Positions 44,761-57,079 of a stretch of DNA of 64,000 bases are shown one piece after another. Positions within the stretch are counted from its first letter, which is position 1; each line of letters begins with the position of its first letter. Where the stretch lies: assembly GCA_050084985.1 (NCBI GenBank), contig JBITNC010000001.1, positions 204,476,001 through 204,540,000 on the forward strand, read 5' to 3'. The notes beneath the pieces were generated by a model that was not told the origin of the DNA, did not search any database, and saw only the letters and a list, made by a program, of their open reading frames with translations. The position numbers and the translations under genes were made by a program. The DNA is from Nageia nagi. Lineage: Eukaryota; Pinophyta.

Positions 44761-46770
44761 AGTGCTTAATCCTCAAGGGCATCCTCATACTCACTACCCT
44801 CACAACTAGCATGACCATTAGTCTCACTTATCTTTTGTCTCTTTTCATTGAAGGACTACCCACACTCCTCTCTCATCTTTCTACTCAAAGCTTTGATAAT
44901 GCATGCCTATGGTGAGAAGAAGTAGCGGTAACACTCTTGCTAGGAGAAACCATAGCCCTGCCTCTACCTCTCTATGCATTGGTACCACCCTATGTCCCAT
45001 TAACTGTCATGGAAGGAAGTGTATGAATATCCAAAGGAATATATCTTGAAGTAGGGATAGGATAATCTAAATTGGGTGCATGTACAGGAATACCCACTAC
45101 ACAAGTGTTAGTAATCCCAAGGTAATAGTCCCTCTACCTGCATATATCTTTGATAAAAGTATATGAGTGTCTCTCCACACCTACTACAATGCCCTTTGTG
45201 CCTATCTGATGCTATAAGGACTAAACCATATCCTGAGCTGCATCTCTATTGCACCTACACCTATCACAATCTACCCTATATCTAAGCCTATCCTCCTCAA
45301 AATTCCTAATATGGTAAATATGAGCTCGAAAGTACTCATTATACTTATGTGACTAATCAAGTAATGTTTGAGATTACCTATGTAAAAACTTAAGCTCCTT
45401 AGTATCACTAAAAAAAGAGTCATAACTACAAATATGAGGGGCTTCTCCCTTCTCCTCTTGAACTCCCTCATCATGAGGGACATCCTCCTCTACCTATACC
45501 TTTTAAATATCTTTTATATGAACCATATCGATATTACACCCCTCCTCCATGCCAGAACCTACACTAGGATCCTCCACCATTTGCTACACTCGATGACCCT
45601 AGTTTTTTGTATCGACCTGCTCAAGTTTTACCTATCACCAAGAAGAAAAAATATCTATAACCCTAATATCATCTGCATCTACCTCCTCATTGATATCTTC
45701 ATCACCTATAGGATTGGCCCAGTATAAACTAAAGGCTCAAGATCCTCCATGGGAAGGGTTCCCTCTCTCTTATACCTCACAGACTTTGGAAAAATATCCT
45801 ATATAAGACCAAACATGTGCCTAACATGCTTAAGTTGAAAATAATCCAAAACTTCTATTAGATAACCATTGAGAAACCTAGCTTTCCTGATTCTTGCAAG
45901 CTCCACCTCTATCTTATCCCACATTGGGTATAGGTAATAGGATAAAAACTTAACATGGTCATTCATAAGCTGGCTAAGAATCTCATGGTATAAATGATTA
46001 TCTCTATGAAATTCATCAGTAATATGGATGTAAAATTCCTCCCTCCATCTCAAAATGCTAGTTAGATACTATGCATGATCTATAAAAACCAAGAATGGGA
46101 AGACCATGAAGATGTGCAATGATAATATGCTCATAATCCCATGCCTGTAGGGTGATACTCATCGATAAAGAATTTCTAGACCCTGTGAATAAAAGAATAA
46201 CTCCCTATAGCACTAAGCTAACAAAGTGGGAGCCTAAGAAAAGATGGTACTATACTGCATCATGTCTATAACAATGGGAAGTAATGACCATGGGAATTGA
46301 CCACTACTTGTGTTAGGAAAAGCATAGCACTAGATCATGGCCATCAAGAAGGGGTACTTGATGCTCCCTTATTGAGCCTCATGCCAATACTAAAAGCATT
46401 TAAATCCACCTAATATGATCTCATATATAATATCAAAAACTCAATTGAATCATACAATTAAGAGATAGTGGGTCTAACATCATCCCTATCTACAATGTGT
46501 TGAATCTGCTAGCCATGAATGGGAAAGTGATAAAGATGATGGATGTACTTCACTATGATATCTCCTATCAAGAGATGGAAAGTAGAAGTGGTGGAGTCCC
46601 ACCTCTCTAGCAAGGCTACCATGAGAGGGTACTCCCAATTAACATGAACAATGTAGGGTCCAACTTCAAAACCCATGCTCTAAAAAAAGGTGTGGTCCAT
46701 GGTAGTAAGAAATGGACATCCCTCTTGTAGTATGGTGGGATAATGAACTCTAGGGTTGAAATATCTTGAA
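44760..46770 (-). pseudogene. Plant mobile domain (PMD)-like pseudogene
   Basis: On the minus strand near 46660-46510 the sequence reads YPLMVALLERWDSTTSTFHL, then LIGDIIVKYIHHLYHFPIHG. This follows the PMD core, in which LVERWRPETHTFHLP, G-E and a G-L-x-V-x-G segment are typical. Open frame 46053-45799 ends VLDYFQLKHVRHMFGLIQD, matching the later H-P-x-R-V-x-R-Q-F-G-L-x-Q segment of the family. PMD proteins occur both as host genes (the MAIL1/MAIN group) and inside transposons. Downstream parts (45483-45271, 44960-44760) are open in pieces but unassigned. Many stops and frame changes are present. No terminal repeats were found around it. Confidence 0.5.
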
Positions 46771-47394
46771 CCTAGAAAGAATATTAAATTAAACTAAGTA
46801 AAAAAAATTACTTAAAGGACAAATGCCAATTATTAGAAAAATAAGTTGCAGAATCATCAATGTTCATCAGCTAAATGCAAGCAATTCTAAAACCATTCAG
46901 CTTTGGCTAACAACCATGGTAGGGAAATCCAAAAAATAATAAAACATTAAAATATAGCCTAAAATCAAAGTCTAAACAAACACAAATATGCTAAATGTAA
47001 AAATAATCATCCTTATGGTTTTTTTTGTTTAATTTAAGCCCTAAAATTAGCCTATTAAGAAAAAAATTAAAAAGAGGGTTTGAAAACCCTACCTCTTCTT
47101 TGATTGACCTCATTTGAACAATTGGTCTCATCCTCAGTGGCATGCTAACTCACAAAAAATGATATGGTGGCTAAATAGGTGATCAATCGTGGAAAAGGTA
47201 CAATAGGTCAATAGGAGCTTAGAAAAATAGTAAAAGATAAATGAGAAAATGAAAACTCAATTTTTATTTTTTATTCAACTTGCAACCTCAAACACTGAAA
47301 ACATTTGATTGGACATTGGTGATCGATATGGAATGCTAGCAACTAGTACCAAACATTAGCGACCCTTAAAAATTTAAAATTTTCAAAAATTAAA
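46771..47394. other. AT-rich spacer
   Basis: No coding supported. On the minus strand an open stretch just beyond 47091 is followed by GTAGGGTTTT, which could be a splice donor of the PMD relic, but this is speculative. Confidence 0.25.
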
Positions 47395-48455
47395 CAAAAA
47401 ATATAAATTTTGTAAGCCCTTCTTTTGGCATATTATCATAAGTTTTAGACAAGGAAATATAAAAACATATGAATATACCAATATATGTACACAAATTCTT
47501 AAAACCCTCTTTTGGTGTTTTATCATGAATCCTTGATGAGGCAACAATATGTATCAAGAACAAAATGAGCAAGCCTCCTATTTGTTAAATTGACCAAAGT
47601 AACATATCTAAAAGAGATTGAATATCACAAATTATTCAAGCTTTGATAAATTGAATATGATTTAAATGACCTTTTACACAAGATCATTATGTAAGCTCTC
47701 TATTGGTACAAAGAGCGGTAAAATCAAATCAACTATATACACAAGACAAGCTTACTATCATATACTTGCTTAGGTATAGAGATGAACTAGTCTCATCATG
47801 AAACTAACACAAACAACATACAGTATGGAGATTAGTCATAAGTGACATTTTGATGTACACCATAAATGCTAAAAAAACACATCAAGTGTAAAATATTATA
47901 AAATAATTTAGTCATGATTTGACCCATCAAGTTTGACTTATTCAAGAGATTAAGTCAATTTAAAACATTGACCCAAGAGTCGAACACACAAGTTAGGAGA
48001 TAAAAAATACACAATCTTTAAGACCTTCTAATATCTTGTTATGAGTTTTAGATGAGGAAATATTACAAAAATATCCCTTCATGAGTCCTTGATGGGATAA
48101 TCATCTTTTATACCCCTCATCATGAATCTTTAAAAAAAATGAAAAAAAATATCAAAGATAAAATGAGCAAGCCTCTTACTTATCACTTCGACCAACATAA
48201 AATATTTTGGAAAAAATAATACTTATAAGTGATCTAAAATTTGAAAACTTAAACATGACTAAATACATAGTATGAAATTTTGTGCAACATCATCATGTAA
48301 CTCCATAATTAGGATAAAGAACAAAATAATCAAATCAATTGTATTTGTAAAATAGACTTTTTATCACATACTATCTTATACATATAGAGACAATCTAGAG
48401 CATCGTCACATACCTACCACATAACAACATTCGGTATAGTAATACACACAAGTTT
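47395..48455. repeat. Diverged tandem pair, unit about 610 bp
   Basis: 47395-47850 and 48010-48455 share, in order, ATCATAAGTTTTAGACAAGGAAATAT / TTATGAGTTTTAGATGAGGAAATAT, ATCATGAATCCTTGATGAGG / TTCATGAGTCCTTGATGGGA, AAAATGAGCAAGCCTC and CTTA(G/T)(G/A)(T/C)ATAGAGA. Similarity is roughly 70-75% by eye. The second copy ends close to the E5 LTR border, so E5 may have inserted into this tandem. Confidence 0.6.
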
Positions 48456-48464
48456 CACTTTGAT

Positions 48465-49054
48465 AATACAACAATACTATTTTCAAAATACTACAGTATA
48501 CATCTGAAATATACTAGTTATTATAGTAGTAAATAATGTACCTTATTAGATTTGATAGTTTCAATGACATACTACATCTTGCACAATCATTAAAAGCATA
48601 ATCATCATATGAATGATGTCAAGGTTCCTTACTTTAGCACATTGTTGACAACATGAACCATTAAGAACTAGATGCGTAAATAATAAAAAAAATGTGATGA
48701 AGGGATAATAATAGATCAATCCATGGGTGGTGTTACAAAATACCATTGTTATTCATAAGTAAGATAGGCATGAAGTATATTATTTGGTTGGTGATAATAT
48801 GCTCATATGTCAATCTTTATCTTTGATATTCTTTTATAACCACATATAGATCTTTTTCTTGTCTTGGTATCATCATACATTACATAGTCAAAGATGCCTT
48901 TATGGGAATTTGATACCACTTATATTGTTTAGTGGTCTTATTACATTAAATATAATGCCTTGGGTATATTTTAACACTTTGTTTACAACAAAAATCTCCT
49001 GATGCTATAAAAATGAATTATTAATAAATGAGAATTTATTTTTAAGTGTCTACA
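48465..49054 (-). repeat. E5 3' LTR
   Basis: Collinear with the right-hand LTR from ACTACAGTATACATC through AAGTGTCTACA. The end at 49054 is sharp because the purine tract follows. The end at 48465 is approximate. Confidence 0.8.
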
Positions 49055-49075
49055 TTTTGCCCCTCTTTGGAGGTG
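49055..49075 (-). other. E5 polypurine tract
   Basis: On the minus strand CCAAAGAGGGGCAAAA directly precedes TGTAGACAC, the LTR start. This is a well-preserved plus-strand primer. Confidence 0.75.
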
Positions 49076-50005
49076 TAATTAAATTCATTGAGTTACATAT
49101 CCAAAGAAGAATAGTATAAATGTTTTTTGAAAACTTTGAACTCTTTATTGAAAAATATGATCTTCTAATGTAGGCACCTTCTCTACCCTCTTTTGATTTA
49201 GTTTCCCCAAGAATAATCTCCTTTGCTGGTGCAGCCAAGTCAAAATACCTTAACACTTTACCCCTTTTTATACTTTAGTATATACTAAATTGCTCCTTTA
49301 TCTATGAGGTCTGACATCTTAATTACCATATTTGGATATAAAGGAGGATCATTTTGGCATTCACACTCTTTTTTAGGTGTAACAAATAATGATGATGATG
49401 CATCATCTTTGCTTTCATGGCATGGGTGCTTCAAAACCTTTGAATTTTTTTTGAGCTATAAACAAAAACCATATTAGAAAATGCCCTATGATAGAATATT
49501 GCATTAAAAATATAGTAGCATTTGTGGATACATAGTGAAATGCATAATTCATTAGGTATGAGCCAATGTCAACATTCTTACTTATAATTGAATCATTAGT
49601 TTATATTTGAGTGAACAATCATTAGTTGTATCATTGGCCATCGATGATGAAGCATTTTATATCCCTAATCCAAAGATATTATGCTTTTAAAGATGCAAGC
49701 ATAACCATTTTAGATACATAGTAAGGTGTATCATCCATTGGGTATGAATCACTATCCACTTCCTTACTTACGGTTGCATCATCAGTTTACATTTAGGTGA
49801 CTGAACTCTTACTAGTTGTATCATTGGCCATTAATGATCAGTCATTTTATTTCCCTGATATGATGATATTATGTTTGCCATCTTTTTATATTTTTATTTT
49901 AATATAAAGTACATTATGCTAGCATTAGGAAAGCAAAAAATATGGTGCCTATGTCATTTTAAAATATAAAATAGAACTTGAAATTAAAATTACACATAAT
50001 ATACA
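49076..50005 (-). other. E5 3' non-coding region
   Basis: About 0.9 kb between the integrase end and the purine tract. It contains a diverged direct repeat: blocks near 49500-49690 and 49710-49870 share ATACATAGT(G/A)A(A/G), CCATTGGGTATGA / TTCATTAGGTATGA and TTAGTTGTATCATTGGCCAT. No coding is supported. Confidence 0.45.
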
Positions 50006-50009
50006 TGTA

Positions 50010-51360
50010 CCTAAGTAGGGTTCATCATTAAGTTTTGAGGTACAAACACATGCTCTTCATGCATATAACCATTTAATATGGGTGGCATTAAAGGTTTTTT
50101 ATCCTTCTTTGTTATCCATTGAAGATAATTTGTATGCACCTGATCCTATAGCTTCCACAACAACAAAAGGTCCCAACCAATTTGGTCAAAAATTTTCTTT
50201 TACCTCATTGTTTACAAAAGTCTTATTGATGTTTTCTTTTAGGACTAATTCTCGCACTTGAAACATCTTTGGATTTTTTCTTTTTTTTGAAAGCTCTTTT
50301 TAACATTCTATGATATGCTTTTTGGTGTTTAATAACATGAATTATTTTTTCATCAAGAGCTTCTAATTGATACAATCTTACTTTTCTAACATCTTCATTG
50401 TGTATATCTCCTTGTAATTATATTCTTAAAGATGGAATTTCAAGTTCTAATGGTACAACTACTTCATCACTATAAAATAACGAGAATGGAGTTACCCATG
50501 TTGCTATTCTCACACTTGTTCTATAAGCCCATAATGCATTGGGTAATTATTTATGTTAATGTCTTTTGTATCCATCCCATGCTTTTAATAGTATGCTCTT
50601 TATTATTTTATTTAATGCCTCTACCTTTCCATTTCCTTATGGGTAATAAATTTAACAAAACTTTCTATCAATATAAAACTTTTTGCAAAAAGCTTTCATA
50701 TCTTTTCCTTTAAACTTTGACCCATTATCCATTATTCGCTATTGAAGGACACAAAATCTTGTTATAATGTTCTTAATTAAGAACTTTATAATATTTTCTT
50801 ATGTTATTGACTTAATTAGGATTGCTTCTACTCATTTCATTGTATATTAAGTTGTTGTAATGATGTGCCTCTCTCTAGACTATGTATTTATTAATCCTAT
50901 TAACTCAATACCCCAAATTGTAAATGGCTATGGTGATACTATTGAGTGGAGCTCCTGTATTAGTTTTTTTCAATATTTGTATGTTTTTGGCATTATAAAC
51001 AAGTTCTAACATGATCCTTGTAATATTATTCCATTGGAGGCCAAATAATATCATATTCTTAAGATTTTTGTATATAATGCCTTTACATAAAAATGTCCCC
51101 CACATATGCCTTCATTTTCCTACTATAATGCTTCTTATATTTCATAATGTGTTAACCATATTAAGAGGGATCCATAAAATTATATTCTATATAATATATC
51201 CCCAATGATGACATACTTAAATGTTTTCCTATTTAGCCTCACTTTCTCATTTCTATCAAATTTTTTTGGAATAATATGATCTTTGAGATAATTGTAAACA
51301 TCTGCATACCATTCTAGAGAAATCCCTTCATGTGAAACATAATAAAATTCCACCTCTACT
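50010..51360 (-). pseudogene. E5 integrase relic
   Basis: Minus-strand blocks include MDNGSKFKGKDMKAFCKKF (second catalytic aspartate retained) near 50735-50680, GNGKVEALNKIIKSILLKAW (catalytic glutamate retained) near 50635-50580, and NALWAYRTSVRIATWVTPFS near 50545-50485. The C-terminal module is at 50215-50010, with LVGPFVVVEAIGSGAYKLSS. Upstream zinc-binding sequence is poorly readable. Stops break the frame, although the core motifs are better kept than in E3. Confidence 0.75.
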
Positions 51361-51399
51361 ATTTCATATGAACAATATGGCTAACCTAATTTTTTGATT

Positions 51400-51835
51400 T
51401 TGAGAATTATCTCTTCATCCTCTATATCAATAGGCATTAAAGAAGCAACACTTGCCATTTCATCAACATACCTATTATTTGTCCTTAGAATATTCTCAAT
51501 TGTATACTTGTAAAAATGAATTAATATATCAACAAATGCATCTTTATATGGTTTAATATTTTATTCATTTATGTTATAAACATTTTCAACCTAGTTAACT
51601 ACAAGCTTTGAATCCCTATATATCTTTAATTCTCTAATTTTTAACACTACAGCTACCCTTAATCCTAACAATAATACTTCATATTCTACCATGTTGTTTG
51701 TACACTCAAACCCAAGTTTCTATGCCATTGGAATTATGTGATTGGTTAGAGATACCAATACAATACCTTCTCCTACCCCATATGTACATTTTGAACCATC
51801 AAAATATAACATCCAAATATTTGGTTCATCCTCCA
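51400..51835 (-). pseudogene. E5 second (plant-type) RNase H relic
   Basis: Minus-strand WMLYFDGSKCTYGVGEGIVL starts near 51815, followed by LGFECTNNMVEYEVLLLGL, IYRDSKLVVN and NNRYVDEMASVASLMP. This matches the Tat-specific second RNase H, with the first aspartate, the glutamate and the D-S-K/Q-L aspartate present. Single stops interrupt it. Confidence 0.75.
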
Positions 51836-51899
51836 TGTAACAAACAAATTCATTAGGGATCCCCCATTAATCACCATAATGATGAGGACATGTACCACC

Positions 51900-52440
51900 A
51901 CGTTGCCCATACTACAAAGGAGGTGTATATTGATCATAATCATCTAGGAACACTTCATGCACAATTACCCCATCATTTTGAGGGAACTTTACCATCAAGT
52001 CTGCTATCTCTTGGACCTTTATTGACTTTTTCTTCACTACATTGATATCAAATTCTTGCAACAACATTAACCATTTTGCTAGTCTTCTTGACAAATGTTG
52101 TTTATCTATGAGATATTTCAATGGATTTACTATACTAATAACATATGTAGTACAATATAACAACTATTGTCTCAACTTTTTTGTTGCAAAAACTATACCA
52201 AAACAAAGTTTTTCCATGGGAGTGTACCTTTTTTCATATTCAATGAGAGCTTTGTTGAAGTAATAAATTACTCTTTCTTTCTTTTCATCATGTTGCTGAT
52301 ATAACATTTCCCCCAATGTAATTATTATGGTTGAGATATAGAGATATGCTTCCTTACTAAATCCATTGGTACTAAAATAGGAGGATTAAGCAAATATTGC
52401 TTTATATCCACAAATTCTTTTTGACATTTATCATTCCATA
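51900..52440 (-). pseudogene. E5 RNase H (first) relic
   Basis: Open frame 52163-51912 reads NPLKYLIDKQHLSRRLAKWL, then MLLQEFDINVVKKKSIKVQE and ADLM, the C-terminal half of Ty3 RNase H. The N-terminal half, near 52440-52200, is frame-broken. Confidence 0.75.
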
Positions 52441-53500
52441 TAAACTTAATCTATTTTTTCAACAAATGAGTAAAAGGAAAATATTTAACTCTAAGTTGTG
52501 AAATAAATCTACTTACCAAATTTATCTTACCTTTCAAGCTCCTTAATTACTTCAAATTTTTGGGAGGTGGCATACTTACAATTGCATTTATCTTCTTGTT
52601 ATCCACCTCAATACCTCTTCTAGAAACCATAAACCCTAGTAGTTTTCCTAAAGTAATAAAAAAGGAACACTTTTATGGTTTTAATATGAGCTTATATTTA
52701 TTTAGGATACTAAATACCTCTTTAATCAGTTCCAAATGATAATGTTTTTATTTAGACTTTACCAATATATCATCAACATAAACTTCTACATACTTATGAA
52801 TTTGTTCATGAAACATAATAATCGTTATACATTGATAAGTTGCACCTGCATTTTTTAGTCTAAATAGCATAACTTTCCAATAAAAATTTCCTTATGGTGT
52901 AGTAAAGGTTATTTTATGCTGATTAGCTAGATTAATTAAAATTTGATTGTAACCAAAGAAACCATCCATAAAAGATAATGTATCATGACTAGCAACGCTA
53001 TCCACAATCATATCAATATTTGGTAAAGGAAAATCATCTTTTGGACATGCATTATTGATATTTCTAAAGTCAGTATAAATCCTTATTTCTCCAGTTGGTT
53101 TAGTAATAGGAACAATATTAGCCATTCATTTTGAATAATTTATAGTACAAATAAAACTAGTATACAAATACATTTCAATTTCTTTTATGACTAATAATGC
53201 TTTTAATGGATTCATCTTCCTTGGTTTTTGCTTGATCGATTTTACAACTTTTTAAAGTGGTAAACTATGCATGATATATGTATCTAAACTAGGCATATCA
53301 TAATAAGACCAAGTAAGATTTTTATTACATTCAATAAACTTTCTTCTATACCTTTTTTGGGATGGTATTGGAAGAGCAACTCCAATTTTTATCAACCTCT
53401 CTTGATCACTTGTGCCAATTTTGATATCTATCAACTCCTCTACAAAAAATATGGACTCATATCTTCTTTGTAATAATGAAGGTAACTCCTCCAATCTTGG
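52441..53500 (-). pseudogene. E5 reverse transcriptase relic
   Basis: Open frame 53125-52892 contains IVPITKPTGEIRIYTDFRNI, NACPKDDFPLPNIDMIVDS and HDTLSFMDGFFGYNQI, the Tat-type RT fingers and palm. The catalytic YVDD is intact at 52769-52780 (within EVYVDDILVK). The thumb reads LLGFMVSRRGIEVD and MPPPKNLK. The pre-RT segment is the open frame 53494-53252. Isolated stops remain. Confidence 0.85.
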
Positions 53501-53950
53501 TATTTCTTGGCTATTAATATCATCTTCATTAGCTTGTTGTACCTGAAATACTTTTTTAAAATTTATCTCTTATCCAAAATATCCATATTGACTAAGAACA
53601 TAATTTGGTTTCCTTATTGGATTTTATTTGGGCAATTTTTAATGTGCACCCTTGTATTATAATGTGATCATCAATAGGAAAGAGATCAAACTCAAGTGGT
53701 ATAGTATCATCTATCTATTTTATCTTTTCAATTTCATCACACAATTCTATCATATTGCATTTTAGAACAAACTTAATAGGTATTATAGTTTGTTTTGTAC
53801 TTGGATTATTATCCAATACTTATTATCTTTTTGGGATCCTAAATTAATAGGAAAATAGGTCATTCTTTTTTCTAATTTTCCTAATCCTCCCCCTCTATAT
53901 TTGCAATTGTCAACTATGTATTTATGTATAAAGGGAGATGGGAAAGAATT

Positions 53951-55408
53951 ACCTGTATTCTTGTTTTGTATTTTATCCTTTGATTGAATATGATTCATAG
54001 ATAAAGGTTTTATCTAATAATAAATTCTTGTTTATCCTTTATTTTCATGGCATCCATGTCTTATATCACCATCTCGAATAAAGTTTTACCCTTTACTCTT
54101 GAGACTCAGCATAGCATACATATCCTAACTCATTTACAATTTTTGGATGGCCCAAGTCTTTTACAAAAGCTAATAGATCAAAAATTTTAATTTTGTACAT
54201 TTCCATGGTTGATTCTTTAACTTTTACCTCTTTTTATACTTTTATCAATGCTAATTCTACCTCCAATGGAACTATCTGAAACTTAGGACAATTTAAATCC
54301 AATCCTTCAATATATAGATCTTCTAGATTACACAATGCATTTGGTTATGAATCCCCTATGACTGTATGTATGTTTCCTTCATGCTCAAATTTAAAATGAA
54401 CATTTATTATAGAAGGTACTGCATCCATATCATGTAACCAAGGTCTTCCTAAGAGAAGGTTATACAAAATTTTTCCACTCATAACATGAAAACTTGTTTG
54501 GATACTTCTAACACCCAATGTGACCTCTTGTGTAACTAATCCAAGTGGTTTTTTAGTTGAAATATAAAATACCATTATTCAAAAATTTGACTCTTCTAGG
54601 GATGAAATAGTTATATCATTGCTTTCTAATTGTTACAAGAAATTTTAGTAATAAACATTAATAGCTGAACTAGGATCTACCTATATTCTTATTTTCTATT
54701 TTATCCTTTGATTAAATAGGATTCATAGATAAAGGTTCTATTAAATAAGAAATTCTTATTTATCCTTCATTTTCATGGCATCTATGCCTTATATCACCAT
54801 CTTGAATAAAGTTTTACCCTTTACCATCGAGACTTAGCATAGCATACATACCCTAACTGGTTTACAATTTTTGGATAGCCTAAGTTTTTTACAAAAGCTA
54901 ATAGATCAAAATTTTTAATTTTGTACATTCCCATGCTTGATTATTCAACTTTTACCTCTTTTTATACTTTTATCAATGCTAATTATACCTCTAATGGAAC
55001 TATCTAAAACTTAGGACAATTTAAATCCAATCCTTCAATATATAGATCTTATAGATTACATAATACATTTGGTTATGAATCCCCTATGATTGTATGTATG
55101 TTTCCTTCATACTCAAATTTAAAATGAACATTTATTATAGAAGGTACTGCATCCATATCATGTAACCAAGGTCTTCCCAAGAGAAGGTTATATGAAATTT
55201 TTCCACTCATAACATGAAAACTTGTTTGGACACTTCTAACACCCAATGTGACCTCTCATGTAACTAAGCCAAGTGGTTTTTTAGTTGGACTATAATATGA
55301 TATTATTCAAAAATTTGGCTCTTCTAGGGATGGAATAGTTACATTATTGCTTTCTAATTATTACAAAAACTTTTAGTAATAAACATTAATAGCTGAACCA
55401 AGATCTAC
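53951..55408 (-). repeat. Tandem duplication (2 x about 729 bp) of the E5 protease region
   Basis: 53951-54678 and 54679-55408 are collinear throughout, with close matches such as ATATCACCATCT(C/T)GAATAAAG, GGACAATTTAAATCCAATCC, TTAGTAATAAACATTAATAG and AGATC(T)AC at the unit ends. Similarity is roughly 93-95% by eye, higher than between the E5 LTRs. On the minus strand each unit begins at the protease active-site codons and ends before the RT linker. Confidence 0.9.
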
Positions 55409-55690
55409 TATTGCTCTTTTTATTTTTAAAGAATGGATCATTGGGGTAATAAAGAGTGCTAAGCATTTAACTATTAGTTTTTTGCTAAGTTTTTCAAATC
55501 TAAAGAAAGATATAGCATCATAATCTTTAATAGACATAATTTTTTCAAAAAATATAGTAGCAAACATATTGTTAGGAACTGTTTCTTTTTTGAACAAATC
55601 ATATAATACTTCTCTATGTTTCTCAGATATACTAGTGAGATAAAACAAACTAATCATAGAAGTAGTGGTTTTTAATTGTTCAATCATGCT
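54345..55690 (-). pseudogene. E5 protease relic, active-site segment present twice
   Basis: Open frame 55687-55373 ends ...KIKRAIVDLGSAINVYY, the retropepsin active-site segment (family pattern V-L-I-D-x-G-S-A-L-N-V). The second unit has VDPSSAINVYY near 54680, with the glycine lost. Open frame 54575-54345, in the RT-proximal unit, reads LGVRSIQTSFHVMSGKILYN, then LLLGRPWLHDMDAVPS, the conserved protease C-terminal part. The duplication makes one functional reading frame impossible. Confidence 0.7.
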
Positions 55691-56019
55691 ATAAAGCTCT
55701 TGGATCTGGTGGGAGACTTATATATTCATTTGTAGCTAGATTTTGATTTTGATGTGGATGTAGATTTGATCTTGGAAGTCATATTCTAAGTATGATGTAC
55801 ATATCCTCATCTATTGATATTGCATTCATTATATGGTTTATATTTGAAATATTTTCATTGATCTCATACTTTCCTTGAGTAATCATATCTAATATATCTT
55901 CTTAAAGGGTTTTACAATTATTTGTTGTATGTCCTCTTCTTTGATGATATGAGCAATAAGCATATAAGTTCCCCATAAGAAAATTGTCACCTTTTGCCTT
56001 TGTTCTAATGGCTTTAATA

Positions 56020-56830
56020 AGCCCTTCTTAATCAAGTCCTATAAAATAAGATTGGGAGGAATCAGGAAGGTAAATGTATAACTCCTTATTGTATGAGATC
56101 TTGTAAGAGCTATTTTTCAACCATATTGATACTATTTTTTCTTTTTTCATATATGGTTTCTTATTTTCTTTCTTCAATGTTATACTTGCATATTTGAGCG
56201 TTCCTAATTCAATCAATACCTTTTCCTTTAAAATTATTTTTCTATTCATGACTCCAAAACCTAATTCATTATAATTAAGAGCATGTTGCTTCATAATTGG
56301 AAGTAAAGAATCAACAAAAATACCACAAATTTCTCTTTCATCCAAATGACTATGAATAGTCTACCATACCTTTTTAAACTATGGGATACACTTCTCTAAC
56401 ATTTCATAATTTCTTTGACCCATTGCACATATTTATTTAATTGTACTCTATTCTTTAGCATTATTCTTATATTGATTCATAAATTCTTTCACTAATGATT
56501 AGAATGAATCAATATATCCTTTAGGAAGATTATAGAAACACTAACTAACATCACCTTTCAAACTCCTTAGGAAGAATTACATCATCAACTTCTCCTCATA
56601 TCCTAGTTTCAATAGGCACTCCTCCTGAAATACAATAAGATGTTGCTTTATATCTTGCTTGCGACTAAACATGTCAAATTTGGGGGCCTTGAGATTAGGT
56701 GGTAGGGGATAATAGAGGATATATAGCAATAATGGTGTATTGAAAAAACCATCATATTCTTCATTACTATTTTGATATCTACTATTTTTCAATTTTACAA
56801 TTCTTTCCATCACCTTAGGTGCAATATTTC
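56020..56830 (-). pseudogene. E5 gag relic
   Basis: Open frame 56813-56577 includes PLPPNLKAPKFDMFSRKQD, matching the start of the Tat gag core (PPKFKxPKFDxFDGTxDP). Open frame 56345-56028 begins MDEREICGIFVDSLLPIMKQ and continues with the later gag region (F-x-x-L-x-P). Between them, the minus strand near 56560-56350 reads C-F-Y-N-L-P-like sequence with stops. A CxYHxxxGH-type knuckle is expected near 55960-55900; only a partial trace is visible (YRSYHQRRGH...). Confidence 0.65.
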
Positions 56831-57060
56831 AATTATTGCTTGTTGTGTCCTATGGCTTTGGAAAAAATAGAGTCATAGTCTAAGTTAGGGTTGTGATCAC
56901 TTGAGTCAAGTTCAACTTCATCTGAGGGCCAAGATAAGCATAACTAAGTCAAGTTCAACATGCATTGATACCTCATACTCAGATAAGTATGGTGTGCATG
57001 GAGCTAGATCCATATCAAAATTTTTGTTAGATCTTAGCTAGGAGGACCAAGATTGTTTGA

Positions 57061-57077
57061 AATAGTGGGTTCACCAA
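57061..57077 (-). other. E5 primer-binding site (probable)
   Basis: On the minus strand the LTR end ...TCTACA is followed by a TTT spacer and TGGTGAACCCACTATT. The arrangement (LTR, three-base spacer, TGG) is the same as in E3. I do not assign the tRNA. Confidence 0.5.
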
Positions 57078-57079
57078 AA

